Of a stretch of 36,964 nucleotides of DNA, positions 8,028 through 16,719 are shown in pieces; the first letter of the stretch is position 1; each line of letters opens with the position of its first letter. The notes beneath the pieces are model-generated. The model saw only the letters and a list, made by a program, of their open reading frames with translations, searched no databases and had not been told where the DNA came from. Made by a program: the position numbers and the translations under genes. This stretch comes from Polaromonas sp. GTDB lineage: Bacteria; Pseudomonadota; Gammaproteobacteria; Burkholderiales; Burkholderiaceae_C. Where the stretch lies: NCBI GenBank assembly GCA_030655515.1, contig JAURVI010000019.1:1-36964 (forward strand), given 5' to 3'.

Positions 8028-9802
8028 GATTGGTTGCCTCCGGTGGTAGATGTTGAATCGTCAGGTTTTTTGGTGAAAAAGTCTTGTCGCTGGTGGTAAT
8101 AACCCAGCGCGAAACGGCCTTGGTCGGGCAATGGCAGGTGCTTTTGAAAATCGGTCACGGAGCTCAATATCTCGCCAAGCAATTTCTCAAACCACATGGC
8201 TCGCCCAACCGAAAGTTTCTTGAGATGCGAGTTTTTAAGTCGCAGCAAAGTAGTAAAAACTGCGACTGGCGTACTCGACGCAGCACCGTAGTAACGGTCG
8301 CGGATGGTGGCATTGAGACCGGGGCTGGCCTCTTCCTGAATTTTTTCCAGTGCTGCGAACAATCGGCCAAGCCGGTACGCAGGGTTGGTGTTGCTGAGAT
8401 CAAGCATGGGCAGGAACTCCTTTTCGGTTGAACGGTCTGAGTTGGGATTGGATACGCGACGAATTTGTCGGTTCAGGCAAGCCTTGATGGCTGCTGCCCG
8501 CAGGTAGTTCACGGTTTGTTCGGCACGACAACGGCCCACGGCGGCGTTAAGCCACAGACTGGGGTATGGCACATCCGGCCCGGCGAAGACGGCATCGACG
8601 ATGGCGCCGCCCAAATTGGGCGGGATGTTGTCGGCCTTGTTTTGTACCGCCACAGCGGCGAGCAGCCGAAACAGCGAAGGATATTGCGGATCGCTTGGTC
8701 CGCGCACGACTTCCAAGTCCTTGAAATGCTGCAGGATACGCACCGCCAGGTCGCGCAACGGCAGGCAATGGTAGAAGCGCACGCTGATGCGCGCCGCATT
8801 GGGAGCGAGGCCCAGCACATGAAAACGGTTGTCGTCATCCAGCCCGCCCAACTTGCCACTTTGCACGGCAGAGAGCAATGCTTGCACAGCACGCGCACCC
8901 CGGTCTGGATCATCCTTCGGCGGCTCACCAAAAATATTGGCCGCCGCCGATTCGAACTCCGAATCCCGGTCCGCCCAAAATACGGTGGAGGCGTCGCCCA
9001 CCTGAATGCGCTGAGTGGAGGCCAGCAAGTGGTTTAGCGCGGTCGTATACGCAAAAGAGGCACGTAAACTAACAGGGGCATTCTCGCCATTTCGATCACG
9101 CTTGCCATACGATTCGAATGCGCGAGCATTGAATGAAACAATGTTGCAACCAGCCGGCTGACCACCCCATACGCCTTTTATGACAGACTCGTTCGGTGCC
9201 AGAGGGGCGTCGGATTTACCGGTAACCAGGCAATTACCACGCAATGTGCTGTCTGATTGTGTGGTAGCCAATGCGTCTTCATACGTTAACCTGACCGCTG
9301 GCCGGACATGAATGCATTCAACATCTGAAACCAGTCTAAAGACCAGGACAGGATCTCGTTTCTCAAAGTCTTCCTGGAGCGCAAATCGCTCAATCAGCGC
9401 GGCCACGGATTCGGGTGCCGATTGAAGCCTGGTACAAAAAGCCACGACTGCTTCAACACCTTCATCTGCAATCTCTCCCAGCCAGTCCTGAAGGGTGGAG
9501 ATAAAGCTGCTGATTTTTTCAGCCCCCTTGTTACCTGTTCCAAAAACAAAGCTGGCGTTATCCCAAAGAAGATTCGCATCGTTTCCGCTGTTGGTGTGTT
9601 TCATGGCCTGCTTGCCGATGGAAGGCACAAGCATTTCACGCGAGACGGTCTTGCCTTTTTTCTGTTCTCCGATCAGTTCGATGTTGACGCAGTGGCCTTG
9701 GTAATCCAGCACGATCACATAATCCACCCCACGGCGAACCCAGCCTTCACGAGGCATGTTTTCCGCGCGTTCGTAGTAACGATTGAGTGCCTGGAGAATC
9801 AT
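8024..9802 (-). CDS. cas8c: Cas8c (Csd1), large subunit of type I-C Cascade
   Basis: At 592 residues this matches the Csd1/Cas8c family, the PAM-recognising large subunit of the I-C surveillance complex. Recognisable blocks include [20 protein letters not shown] at the N-terminus, VVAFCTRL near 140, and the CLVTGKSD segment near 191 followed by [17 protein letters not shown] near 218. [14 protein letters not shown] occurs near 345, and [14 protein letters not shown] lies near residue 479. In some I-C systems an internal start in this gene yields Cas11c, which I did not resolve here. It overlaps cas5 and cas7 by 4 bases at each end, giving tightly coupled translation. Confidence 0.96.
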   Translation of the reverse strand: MILQALNRYYERAENMPREGWVRRGVDYVIVLDYQGHCVNIELIGEQKKGKTVSREMLVPSIGKQAMKHTNSGNDANLLWDNASFVFGTGNKGAEKISSFISTLQDWLGEIADEGVEAVVAFCTRLQSAPESVAALIERFALQEDFEKRDPVLVFRLVSDVECIHVRPAVRLTYEDALATTQSDSTLRGNCLVTGKSDAPLAPNESVIKGVWGGQPAGCNIVSFNARAFESYGKRDRNGENAPVSLRASFAYTTALNHLLASTQRIQVGDASTVFWADRDSEFESAAANIFGEPPKDDPDRGARAVQALLSAVQSGKLGGLDDDNRFHVLGLAPNAARISVRFYHCLPLRDLAVRILQHFKDLEVVRGPSDPQYPSLFRLLAAVAVQNKADNIPPNLGGAIVDAVFAGPDVPYPSLWLNAAVGRCRAEQTVNYLRAAAIKACLNRQIRRVSNPNSDRSTEKEFLPMLDLSNTNPAYRLGRLFAALEKIQEEASPGLNATIRDRYYGAASSTPVAVFTTLLRLKNSHLKKLSVGRAMWFEKLLGEILSSVTDFQKHLPLPDQGRFALGYYHQRQDFFTKKPDDSTSTTGGNQS

Positions 9803-10491
9803 CCTCGTGCCTCCTCAAACGGCGGGACTTCGATCACGCCAGCCACCATCTTGGCGTTGAAGAAGCGCGGCTGCGGATCGGCGGGATTTGTAAAGTCCAG
9901 GTCGTGCAGCATCCAGCCCAGCTCGCGAGTTTCATTGATGGGAGTGGCGGGCGGTGCTGTACCTGGCGCTGCCGCGTTCGCGTCTGCGCCAACCAACCGA
10001 AAGTCAGCCGCAAATTCCCGGCAGCCAAGGTAAGGCTGATTGACGCACTGTCCCTTACTGGCGCGGCGGGCAAACATTTCGGTGTATTTCATCAACGGCT
10101 CGCCGCCCGCGCGCCCCGGCACCAGTGACAACTCGGCATGGATGCGGTAGGCCACGTCGCGTAAAAAGTAGCCAGCACGTTGCTGGCGTTCATCTTCGAT
10201 GTAAAGCCCCAGCGTGCCACTGCCAGCCGTCATGGCCTGTTGCACATTACGGGTGGAGACTACGGCGCTGACCTCATTGCGCCGCAGGTTGATCCAGCGG
10301 ATGGGCTTGAGCACTTCGATGCGATGCACCCGCCAGCGAATGGCTGGTTTCCACAACACGGCTTCAAACACAGCACGGGCGGCGGAAGGCGTCATCACGT
10401 CATAGGAAACGCGCTCGACCTTCATTTCAGGGCGGGTGAAACAGGCGAAAGGGCCTGAGACTTCAAGGCAAAAAGATTTTGTTGGAATCAT
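9799..10491 (-). CDS. cas5: Cas5 (Cas5d/Cas5c), type I-C crRNA endoribonuclease
   Basis: The 230-residue Cas5d protein, which in I-C systems replaces Cas6 by cleaving the repeat hairpin and then holding the crRNA 5' handle. The conserved VERVSYDVMTPSAARAVFEA block (about residues 24-43) is intact. WKPAIRWRVHRIEVLKPI and LRRNEVSAVV follow, as expected for the active-site region. An ATG at 10491 gives a 1-base overlap with the cas3 stop (TGATG); a TTG three bases upstream is possible but less likely. It lies between cas3 and cas8c, the canonical I-C order. Confidence 0.96.
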   Translation of the reverse strand: MIPTKSFCLEVSGPFACFTRPEMKVERVSYDVMTPSAARAVFEAVLWKPAIRWRVHRIEVLKPIRWINLRRNEVSAVVSTRNVQQAMTAGSGTLGLYIEDERQQRAGYFLRDVAYRIHAELSLVPGRAGGEPLMKYTEMFARRASKGQCVNQPYLGCREFAADFRLVGADANAAAPGTAPPATPINETRELGWMLHDLDFTNPADPQPRFFNAKMVAGVIEVPPFEEARG

Positions 10492-12809
10492 CAAAGCACC
10501 AAACCAGAGGGGTTGAATGGAACGTTTTCAATTTGCAGGCCAAGCAGTGGGTTATAGAGCCCATCGGTATCCTGCTGAACATAAAGCCCCGGCATAGGAA
10601 GCGTCAAGCTGCCTTGGGCGAGCATCTTGTCGGCCACTCGCTTGTGGATGCTGACCGTGTAGCGTTGCAGTTTTCGCATCAACCAGCGCTCAGGGCCTTT
10701 GCTGGCGAGCGTCGCCAACAACTTATCCAACTCGTCGCGCTGCTCGGCATAGCGCACCACGACCGTGGCCGAGTCTTGGTCATCGATCAGGCGAAAAGCT
10801 TCCGCGGCGGCGCGGAACTGCACACCCAGCGTTTTAGGCTCAACAGTGAGCAACGGGCACACGCCTTTGCCGTCCAAATTGACAGAGTGATAGAACTGTC
10901 GGAAGTACGTGGCAAACAACTGGCGTGCCAGTGGATCAGCTTCCTTGCCATGCAGGGTGCTGACGCAAGCATCGGCTCCTTTGCGCAAGTGCCCCACGGG
11001 CGGACGCTCGGGTGGCACGAAGACCACCACGCGCCCCTTACCATCCATTCGTCCTTCGCGGTTGCAGCGCCCTGCCGCTTGCGCGATGGAGTCCAGCCCC
11101 GCCAAAGCGCGATAGACGACCGGGAAATCAATGTCCACCCCGGCCTCGACCAACTGGGTGCTGACCACACGCAGTGGACGCTGGTCCAGTCCGTCGCGCT
11201 TGGCTCTCAATCTGGTTTTGATGTTGTCAATCACTGCCTTGCGATGCGCGCCGCACATGAGAGCCGACAAGTGCAAGGTGTCGGGGGGTAACAAGCGGTG
11301 CAACTCGCGTGCGGCTTTGCGGGTGCTGACGATGGCCAGCACGCAGTCTTGCGCCGCGAGTTGAGTGGCGATGTCGGCCCAAGGCGTGGGCGTTTGCCAA
11401 TCGCCGGGTAATTCGACATCGACGCGTTTCAATTTTTCGTAAAGTGCATCGGGATCGTCGATGATCTCGCACACCTTATCCAGACCGCGCAAGTTCTTGC
11501 TGACATCGAAATAGTCGGTCGTATTCAGTGCCGGCTGGGTGGCGGTACACAACACCACGGTCACGCCGTAGTGTTTGACCAGCAGATTGAGTGCATCCAG
11601 AATCGGCTGCAAAAATTCAGGCGGCAGTTGCTGCGCTTCGTCCAGCACGATGACGCTGCCGACCAGGTTGTGCAGCTTGCGGCAGCGGGATGTTTTGGCA
11701 GCAAACAGCGACTCGAACAACTGCACATTGGTGGTGACGACCAGCGGCGCATCCCAGTTCTCGCAGGCCAGGCGGCTGCGGGCGGTCTCGTCTTTTTCGG
11801 CGGCATCGGCCTGACTGTGGTGCTCAATGAGCACTTCATCGCCCAGTGCCTTGAACACTTCGCGAAACACGTCTGCCGTCTGCTCGATGATGCTGGTGTA
11901 GGGGATGGCGTAGATGACGCGGCGTTTGCCGTGCGCCTGGGCGTGCTTCAGCGCGAACGCCAAGCTGGACAGGGTCTTGCCACCCCCCGTGGGAACGGTG
12001 AGCGAAAAAAAGCCGGGCGGCAACGCTGCCTTTTCACGACACTGGCGCAGGATGTCGGCGCGCAAGGTGTTCACCGGGCTTGCGCTGGTGCTTGCAACAT
12101 GGGCCGCCTTGGCGGCCATGTGCTCATCAAAAACGGCCAGCATTTGATCCAGCGCCGGGAAACCTTCGCGTCTGGCCGGCTTGCCCGCATCAAAGTGCGC
12201 CTCTGTGTCCAGAAAATCGGCATCGACCAAACAGGAAAACAGCAGCCGAACCCACAATGCGAATCCGGCTGGCCCGCCGGGAATCTGCTTCAAGCCGGGA
12301 ACAAAATCGCCATGATTGAGAATGCTTTCGGGCGGGTTTTCGGCCAGCGCTTCTTGCAACTCGGCCTGACAATCGGCTTCCTCAAGTCGCTCTTTCAATC
12401 CACCGTCCCAGTCATACAAACCGGCGTGATGGCTGGCGATGAGGTAAGCCAGAACGCGTGCAGCCAGAGCCCCGTTCGACCCGTGCGCCTCACCAAGCTT
12501 GCGCATGGCCCACAAGGCGCCGGCTGCCGAATGCGTCTTTTCGCGTCCGCCTACCTTGCCTTCAATGTGGGCATCCGGGTTGTCTGATTGCAAGAGGTAA
12601 CGCTGGAATCCGGGACGGTACTTACCCAAGTCATGCCACAACCCAGCCAGATAGGCCCAGCGTTGGGTGACCGCTGCTGGTTCAAACGCTTCAGAAAAAC
12701 CAGCAGCCATCCCCGCAACCGCCTGCAGATGCGCTGCCAGCAAGTGCCCGCCCGAATGAGCCAGTGGTTCCGACACGATTGCGTTCCCCCTGAAAACTTT
12801 GATCTGCAC
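10491..12809 (-). CDS. cas3: Cas3 helicase-nuclease, type I-C
   Basis: A 772-residue Cas3 with both expected modules. The HD nuclease signature is LWHDLGKY at residues 57-64. The superfamily 2 helicase includes Walker A VPTGGGKTLS (about 268-277) and VIVLDEAQQLPP, with DEAQ in place of DEAH (about 385-396). It also includes LCTATQP, STRKAARELHRL and the motif V/VI pair VEAGVDIDFP and QAAGRCNREG. Cas3 is recruited by Cascade to degrade target DNA processively. The start codon appears to be GTG at 12809 because no in-frame ATG fits the N-terminus. It is the first gene of the effector operon and lies 48 bases after the WYL regulator gene. Confidence 0.97.
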   Translation of the reverse strand: MQIKVFRGNAIVSEPLAHSGGHLLAAHLQAVAGMAAGFSEAFEPAAVTQRWAYLAGLWHDLGKYRPGFQRYLLQSDNPDAHIEGKVGGREKTHSAAGALWAMRKLGEAHGSNGALAARVLAYLIASHHAGLYDWDGGLKERLEEADCQAELQEALAENPPESILNHGDFVPGLKQIPGGPAGFALWVRLLFSCLVDADFLDTEAHFDAGKPARREGFPALDQMLAVFDEHMAAKAAHVASTSASPVNTLRADILRQCREKAALPPGFFSLTVPTGGGKTLSSLAFALKHAQAHGKRRVIYAIPYTSIIEQTADVFREVFKALGDEVLIEHHSQADAAEKDETARSRLACENWDAPLVVTTNVQLFESLFAAKTSRCRKLHNLVGSVIVLDEAQQLPPEFLQPILDALNLLVKHYGVTVVLCTATQPALNTTDYFDVSKNLRGLDKVCEIIDDPDALYEKLKRVDVELPGDWQTPTPWADIATQLAAQDCVLAIVSTRKAARELHRLLPPDTLHLSALMCGAHRKAVIDNIKTRLRAKRDGLDQRPLRVVSTQLVEAGVDIDFPVVYRALAGLDSIAQAAGRCNREGRMDGKGRVVVFVPPERPPVGHLRKGADACVSTLHGKEADPLARQLFATYFRQFYHSVNLDGKGVCPLLTVEPKTLGVQFRAAAEAFRLIDDQDSATVVVRYAEQRDELDKLLATLASKGPERWLMRKLQRYTVSIHKRVADKMLAQGSLTLPMPGLYVQQDTDGLYNPLLGLQIENVPFNPSGLVL

Positions 12810-12857
12810 ACAGCTTAACCCTGCAAAGGTTCACCAAGTGAGCCCCTCACCCCGGAC

Positions 12858-13835
12858 TCAAAAATATTTCTCCCCCATCCTCCCCACCTCCGCCGCCACC
12901 GCCTGCCGCAGGCTCGCCGGCCCCAGCACTTCGCAGTGGATGCCGTGTTTGAGGATGTCCATGATCAGTTCGCGGTGGTCGGCGTAGGGGATGCGCAGCA
13001 GGTAGCTGCCGTCGGCTTGCGGTTTTCCCTCTTGCTGCGGGTGCCATTGCTCGCTGGCCACCCAGCGGGCGCGCTCGGGGCTGAAGCGCAGCCGTGCCCA
13101 GCGGATGCGCTTGCCCGAGAAGATGCCGTAGCCGGGGCCAAACAGGGCGTCCAGTTTGGCGTCGCTCACTTCCTTTGCCGGGGTGTCGAGCAGGCGGGCC
13201 TCGGTAATGGCATCGACGGCAAAGTTGCGCAGGCCCCGGCGCAGGTGGCACCATGCGTCCAGATACCAGTTGTCGCGGTAATGCACCAGCCGCAGCGGCG
13301 AGACTTCGCGCTGGCTCACCTCGCCCGTGCCGCGCGCGGCATAGGTGAGCGCCAGGCGCTTGCGATGCACCAGGGCCGTGCCCACGCGCTGGAAGTGCCG
13401 GGGTTGCACAGCGCGCTGCGCCAGGCCGATGATGCGCACACGGCGGCGCACCTGGGCCGCTTCGGTATCTTCCCCGCCCAACAGGGCGTTGAGCCGGCTC
13501 ATCAGCGGGGCCACATGGTGGGTCAGCAGGCCGCCGGCGTCCAGGTGGGTCAACAGGTGCTGCATGGTCAGCAAGGCATGGATTTCGGTGGCCGAGAACC
13601 ACAGGCCCGGCAGTTCATGCGCGGCGCTGGCCGGGTCAGCCGGTGCCGCGAGTCGGTAGCCGCCTGCGGCGCGGCTCCATTCAATCGGGGCGTTCAGGCG
13701 GGTGCGCAGGTAGTCCAGGTCGCGCTTGAGCGTGGCGCGCGAGACTTCAAGCGCTGCCTGCAAGGCCGCAAAGCTGACGGTCTGGTGCTGGCGCAGCAGT
13801 TTTTCGATTTTGTAGAGGCGCTCGGTCCGATCCAT
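12858..13835 (-). CDS. WYL-domain transcriptional regulator (cas-linked)
   Basis: A 325-residue regulator with an N-terminal winged HTH (RTERLYKIEKLLRQHQTVSF and VSRATLKRDLDYLRTRL, residues about 3-55). A WYL domain follows with the diagnostic SPLRLVHYRDNWYLDAW block (about 180-196). The C-terminal WCX extension ends in VAAEVGRMGEKYF. The ATG at 13835 is preferred over the in-frame start at 13901 because GGGGAAG lies just upstream. WYL proteins sense nucleic-acid-like ligands and often control CRISPR-Cas or other defence operons. It is encoded immediately upstream of cas3 on the same strand, so it probably regulates the cas operon and itself, but no binding site is proven. Confidence 0.92.
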   Translation of the reverse strand: MDRTERLYKIEKLLRQHQTVSFAALQAALEVSRATLKRDLDYLRTRLNAPIEWSRAAGGYRLAAPADPASAAHELPGLWFSATEIHALLTMQHLLTHLDAGGLLTHHVAPLMSRLNALLGGEDTEAAQVRRRVRIIGLAQRAVQPRHFQRVGTALVHRKRLALTYAARGTGEVSQREVSPLRLVHYRDNWYLDAWCHLRRGLRNFAVDAITEARLLDTPAKEVSDAKLDALFGPGYGIFSGKRIRWARLRFSPERARWVASEQWHPQQEGKPQADGSYLLRIPYADHRELIMDILKHGIHCEVLGPASLRQAVAAEVGRMGEKYF

Positions 13836-13862
13836 ATAGCTTCCCCGACTTTCTACTTTCTT

Positions 13863-13902
13863 GTTGGCAGCGATTATTGCCCTATTTCTCATAACCGCCA
13901 AC
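13863..13902 (-). promoter_or_regulatory. Inverted repeat in the promoter region of the WYL-cas operon
   Basis: GTTGGC at 13863-13868 and GCCAAC at 13897-13902 form a 6-bp inverted repeat with a 28-base spacer, 28-67 bases upstream of the WYL start codon. The AT-rich spacer includes a -10-like CAATAAT on the minus strand. It could be a regulator operator, but the half-sites are short and no second copy was found before cas3. Confidence 0.3.
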
Positions 13903-13945
13903 GCTTTTAAGTGAGGATGCCACGGCTAAAGACCGATTTGGCATC

Positions 13946-13960
13946 AAGCCTGGTAGGCTT
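13946..13960 (-). terminator. Short hairpin after the xdhC-family gene
   Basis: AAGCCT-ggt-AGGCTT is a perfect 6-bp stem beginning 7 bases past the stop of the gene ending at 13967. There is no T-tract on the minus strand, so it is at best a weak terminator or transcript-stabilising hairpin. Confidence 0.3.
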
Positions 13961-13966
13961 CACGCT

Positions 13967-15049
13967 TCACCGCGGAGAACGCCCCACCCCGCACACCAGT
14001 TCACTCGGATCATTGCCCAGCACAACGCGTTCGTTTTTAGCCTGCGCCACGTCCATGTCGCGCGGCAGTGTCACGCCGTTTTTCACGGCCAACACCTCAG
14101 CCATCACACTCACCGCAATTTCCGGCGGGGTTTTGCTGCCGATGTAGATGCCGATGGGGCCGCGCAGACGCGCCAGCGCGGCGTCGCTGACGCTGAAGTG
14201 CTCGGCCATGCGCTGGTGCCGCGCCTCGTTGTTGCGCCTTGAGCCGATGGCGCCGACGTAAAACGCGTCGGTGTTGAGCGCTTCGAGCAGGGCCAGGTCA
14301 TCGAGCTTGGGGTCGTGCGTGAGCGCAATCACGCAACTGCGCCGGTCCGGTTTGAAGGCAAGCACCACGTCGTCCGGCATGTCGCCGAGTACGTTGGCGC
14401 CGGCCACCTGCCAGGCGCCGCGGTACTCTTCACGCGGGTCGCACACGGTGACGGCAAAGCCGCTGAACAGGGCCATGGTCGCCAGGTATTCGGTCAACTG
14501 GCCCGCGCCTATCAGCAGCATGCGGTACTCGGGGCCGAAGGTATTGACGAGTTCTTTGTCTGAAACGCTGAGCTCGGTAGGTAGCGTGGCCTGCGCCACC
14601 GACACGGCGCCGTCTTTCAGACGCACGCTGCGCTTCGTCAAGCGCCCGGCTTCGAGTGATTCGACCAGTTGCGCCAGGGCCAGGGCGTCGGGGTCGTACT
14701 CCAGCAGCAGCTCCAGCGTGCCGCCGCAGGGCAGGCCGAAGCGGTGCGCTTCGTCGGCGGTGACGCCGTATTTGACAAAGGCGGGCGGGCCTGACGGAAT
14801 TGTTTTGCGGCCAGCGCTTTGAGCAGTCGCCGATGCATAGGCTTGCGTATGCCGGTAAATCAGGTCGTCTTCAATGCAGCCGCCGGAGACCGAGCCGACC
14901 ACCGCGCCATCTTCGCACAGTGCCATGATCGAGCCCACCGGCCGCGGTGACGAGCCCCAGGTGCGCACCACGGTGGAGAGCAAGGCGCGTTTGCCCGCCG
15001 TGCGCCAGTCGCGCAGCGTGCGCAGCACCATCACGTCGAGGTTTTCCAT
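13967..15049 (-). CDS. XdhC/CoxI (CoxF-like) family molybdoenzyme maturation protein
   Basis: A 360-residue protein. The N-terminal CoxI-type domain shows STVVRTWGSSPRPVGSIMAL, then GSVSGGCIEDDL and the conserved GLPCGGTLELLLEY (about 110-123). The C-terminal Rossmann domain has MLLIGAGQLTEYLATMALFS at about 180-199, then CDPREEY, ALTHDPKLDD, and GAIGSRRN. Family members insert sulfurated molybdenum cofactor into xanthine dehydrogenase or CO dehydrogenase. The ATG at 15049 is chosen because AAAGGA precedes it; an in-frame start at 15079 is possible. No intact Mo-hydroxylase subunits are nearby, but fragments of such a locus follow at 15189-15554. It may serve an enzyme encoded elsewhere. Confidence 0.88.
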   Translation of the reverse strand: MENLDVMVLRTLRDWRTAGKRALLSTVVRTWGSSPRPVGSIMALCEDGAVVGSVSGGCIEDDLIYRHTQAYASATAQSAGRKTIPSGPPAFVKYGVTADEAHRFGLPCGGTLELLLEYDPDALALAQLVESLEAGRLTKRSVRLKDGAVSVAQATLPTELSVSDKELVNTFGPEYRMLLIGAGQLTEYLATMALFSGFAVTVCDPREEYRGAWQVAGANVLGDMPDDVVLAFKPDRRSCVIALTHDPKLDDLALLEALNTDAFYVGAIGSRRNNEARHQRMAEHFSVSDAALARLRGPIGIYIGSKTPPEIAVSVMAEVLAVKNGVTLPRDMDVAQAKNERVVLGNDPSELVCGVGRSPR

Positions 15050-15188
15050 GTTCCATCCTTTCAGCCTGCCGCGGCCCACCGGTGCGAAGACGCGCCGGTG
15101 TTCCTGTTATTCACATTTTTTACCGTCAAGCATGCAACACTGGCGCACCGACCCTCCCCCGGCATGAAAACCGGGGGCTCCCAACGGA

Positions 15189-15293
15189 CTAGCGCATCAC
15201 CCAGAACGCAGCCACCGCCACGACGGCGCCGGCCACCCACACCCAGACCGGAATCTTGCGTTCACCCGAAGCCGCAGCCGCCGTCGTTCGGCG
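15189..15293 (-). pseudogene. Relic C-terminal membrane anchor, possibly CoxG
   Basis: A 34-codon open tail with no start ends in a hydrophobic helix (VWVWVAGAVVAVAAFWVMR) and a TAG stop. An in-frame TGA precedes it, and a different frame upstream (about 15297-15350) is also protein-like, suggesting a frameshifted remnant. CoxG proteins of CO-dehydrogenase loci carry a C-terminal membrane anchor of this kind, and an XdhC/CoxF-family gene is adjacent. The identification rests on context and the helix only. Confidence 0.35.
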
Positions 15294-15356
15294 TCAGCGT
15301 GACCCCGGCGCTGCCTTTGTCAAAACCGGCCGGGCCGCTTGTGAAAAGCGTTTCTC

Positions 15357-15554
15357 TTAAATTTTTGACAACCCGACGGGCGCTTGGTCAGGCGCCTGCG
15401 TCACACCGCGCTGGGTCAGCACACTGATCAGGTTGGCGCGGTAAGCTGCCGTGGCGTGAATGTCACTGTTCAACGCCGACACATCCATCTTCACGGCTGC
15501 CGCGGCCTGCATTGTTGAATTGGCAACCCCACGCCAGCCCAGGTTGAAACCCAA
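15357..15554 (-). pseudogene. Relic 3' end of a CoxM-type FAD subunit gene
   Basis: The minus-strand frame contains the stretch SDIHATAAYRANLISVLTQR, the characteristic C-terminal segment of the medium FAD-binding subunit of CO dehydrogenase/xanthine dehydrogenase family enzymes. Only about 65 codons remain of a roughly 270-residue family, and no plausible ribosome-binding site precedes the first Met. With the adjacent XdhC-family gene and a possible CoxG tail, this looks like the eroded end of a molybdenum-hydroxylase operon. The 15080-15571 interval holds no intact gene. Confidence 0.6.
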
Positions 15555-15571
15555 TGGACAATTTCGAATGA

Positions 15572-16078
15572 TCAGTGCATATGGCCGGACGCGGCGGCGG
15601 ATGCCGCCGGCGCCACGGCACTGACTGGCAGCTTCAGCACCACCCTGCTTTGGACGCCTTTGCCATCGCTGAACACCAGCGTCAGCGGCACCGTGCTGCC
15701 CGCCGGCAAGGCCTGCTTCAGATCCATCAGCATCACATGGTAGCCGCCCGGCCTGAGCTCCACCGTTTTCCCGGCGGGCAAATCGAGCGCTGGCAACGCA
15801 CGCATCGTCATGACATCGCCTTCCATCTTCATTTCATGCACCTCGGCAACGCCCGCCACCGGCGAAGAAACCCCGACCAGCCGGGAATCCTCTTTCGCCG
15901 TGATCTTCATGAAGGCGCCGGTTCCCTTCTGGCCCGGTACGGTTGCGCGGACCCACGCGTCTTTGACCTGAACCGGACGGGTCAGCTCGACATCCCCGGC
16001 CGCATGAGAAAAACCGGACACGGTCAGCATGCAGATTGCGCCAACAGCTATTATTTTCGTAGCGTTTGAAAATTTCAT
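15572..16078 (-). CDS. PCuAC-family periplasmic copper chaperone
   Basis: A 168-residue exported protein. The ATG at 16078 gives a clear signal peptide (MKFSNATKIIAVGAICML, cleavage near SHAAG at 24-28). The copper site matches H-x10-M-x21-H-x-M exactly: His in VHEMKM, Met in VMTM, then His and Met in YHVML. A His/Met tail (GHMH) may add binding capacity. PCuAC proteins deliver Cu(I) to the CuA site of cytochrome c oxidase. The DUF2946 gene lies 103 bases upstream on the same strand, a common pairing in Burkholderiales, so the two may form a copper-linked unit. Confidence 0.9.
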   Translation of the reverse strand: MKFSNATKIIAVGAICMLTVSGFSHAAGDVELTRPVQVKDAWVRATVPGQKGTGAFMKITAKEDSRLVGVSSPVAGVAEVHEMKMEGDVMTMRALPALDLPAGKTVELRPGGYHVMLMDLKQALPAGSTVPLTLVFSDGKGVQSRVVLKLPVSAVAPAASAAASGHMH

Positions 16079-16181
16079 AAAAAACCTTTGAATCAACCCA
16101 TGAACAGCATGTCGGCCAGCGGGCAACACATGCAGCAAACCCGGGCAAGCCCACAGCCACCCCGGTTAAAAGCAGTTCAGT

Positions 16182-16559
16182 TCAAAGTCCCGGCGGGCCG
16201 CGGCTGAAAGGCAGTCCCGGCGAGGATGCGGTGCGGACGGCATCGCGAAAAACGGCCGCCTTCGCGCTGACGGCGACGGGAAAACCATCGGCCTGCCGCA
16301 GCGGCGGCAACCCCAGCCCGAGCGAGCCGCACAGCTCGCAATGCGAGGCGCCTGAGGAGGAGTCATCGCCCCCGGACGCATCGAACGCGCCGCCTGGAGT
16401 TGTTGCGGCGCCCACGCTGCAGAGCCCGCCCAGCTTGCCGGTTCGCACTTCTTCGGCCAGCATGGCCACCGGTGCCAGCAGCGCGGAAAACACGGCCAGA
16501 AACCCCAGCCAGGCTGCAAAGCGTGCCCAGAGCGGGCGGGCGGACGAGGGGTTCGGCAT
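16182..16559 (-). CDS. DUF2946 family protein
   Basis: A 125-residue protein with one N-terminal hydrophobic segment (WARFAAWLGFLAVFSALLAP, residues about 11-30) that may be an anchor or signal. A Ser/Gly-rich stretch leads to the HCELCGSLGLGLPPL motif (about residues 73-87). The C-x-x-C with a preceding His is the hallmark of DUF2946, whose function is unknown but which is often found near copper-handling genes. It precedes the PCuAC gene in the same direction, consistent with a role in copper handling. The C-terminus (FSRGPPGL) is low complexity. Confidence 0.75.
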   Translation of the reverse strand: MPNPSSARPLWARFAAWLGFLAVFSALLAPVAMLAEEVRTGKLGGLCSVGAATTPGGAFDASGGDDSSSGASHCELCGSLGLGLPPLRQADGFPVAVSAKAAVFRDAVRTASSPGLPFSRGPPGL

Positions 16560-16719
16560 GGGGCGATTATAAGGAGGGGCCGCCCGGCCGGCCCGGCCCG
16601 GCCCGCCAGGAAAAGCCCGCGCCGCACCAAACGCTACAAAATGAATAGCTTCCCATGCCCGTACACAAAGGATAAAATGCCACCTTGAATTGAAAATTCA
16701 TGGAAAACCCATTGGAATT

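Noticed and set aside
16632..16650. CTACAAAATGAATAGC segment as a regulatory element
   Set aside because: It resembles a common AT-rich intergenic motif of this bacterial group but shows no clear role or partner copy in this window.
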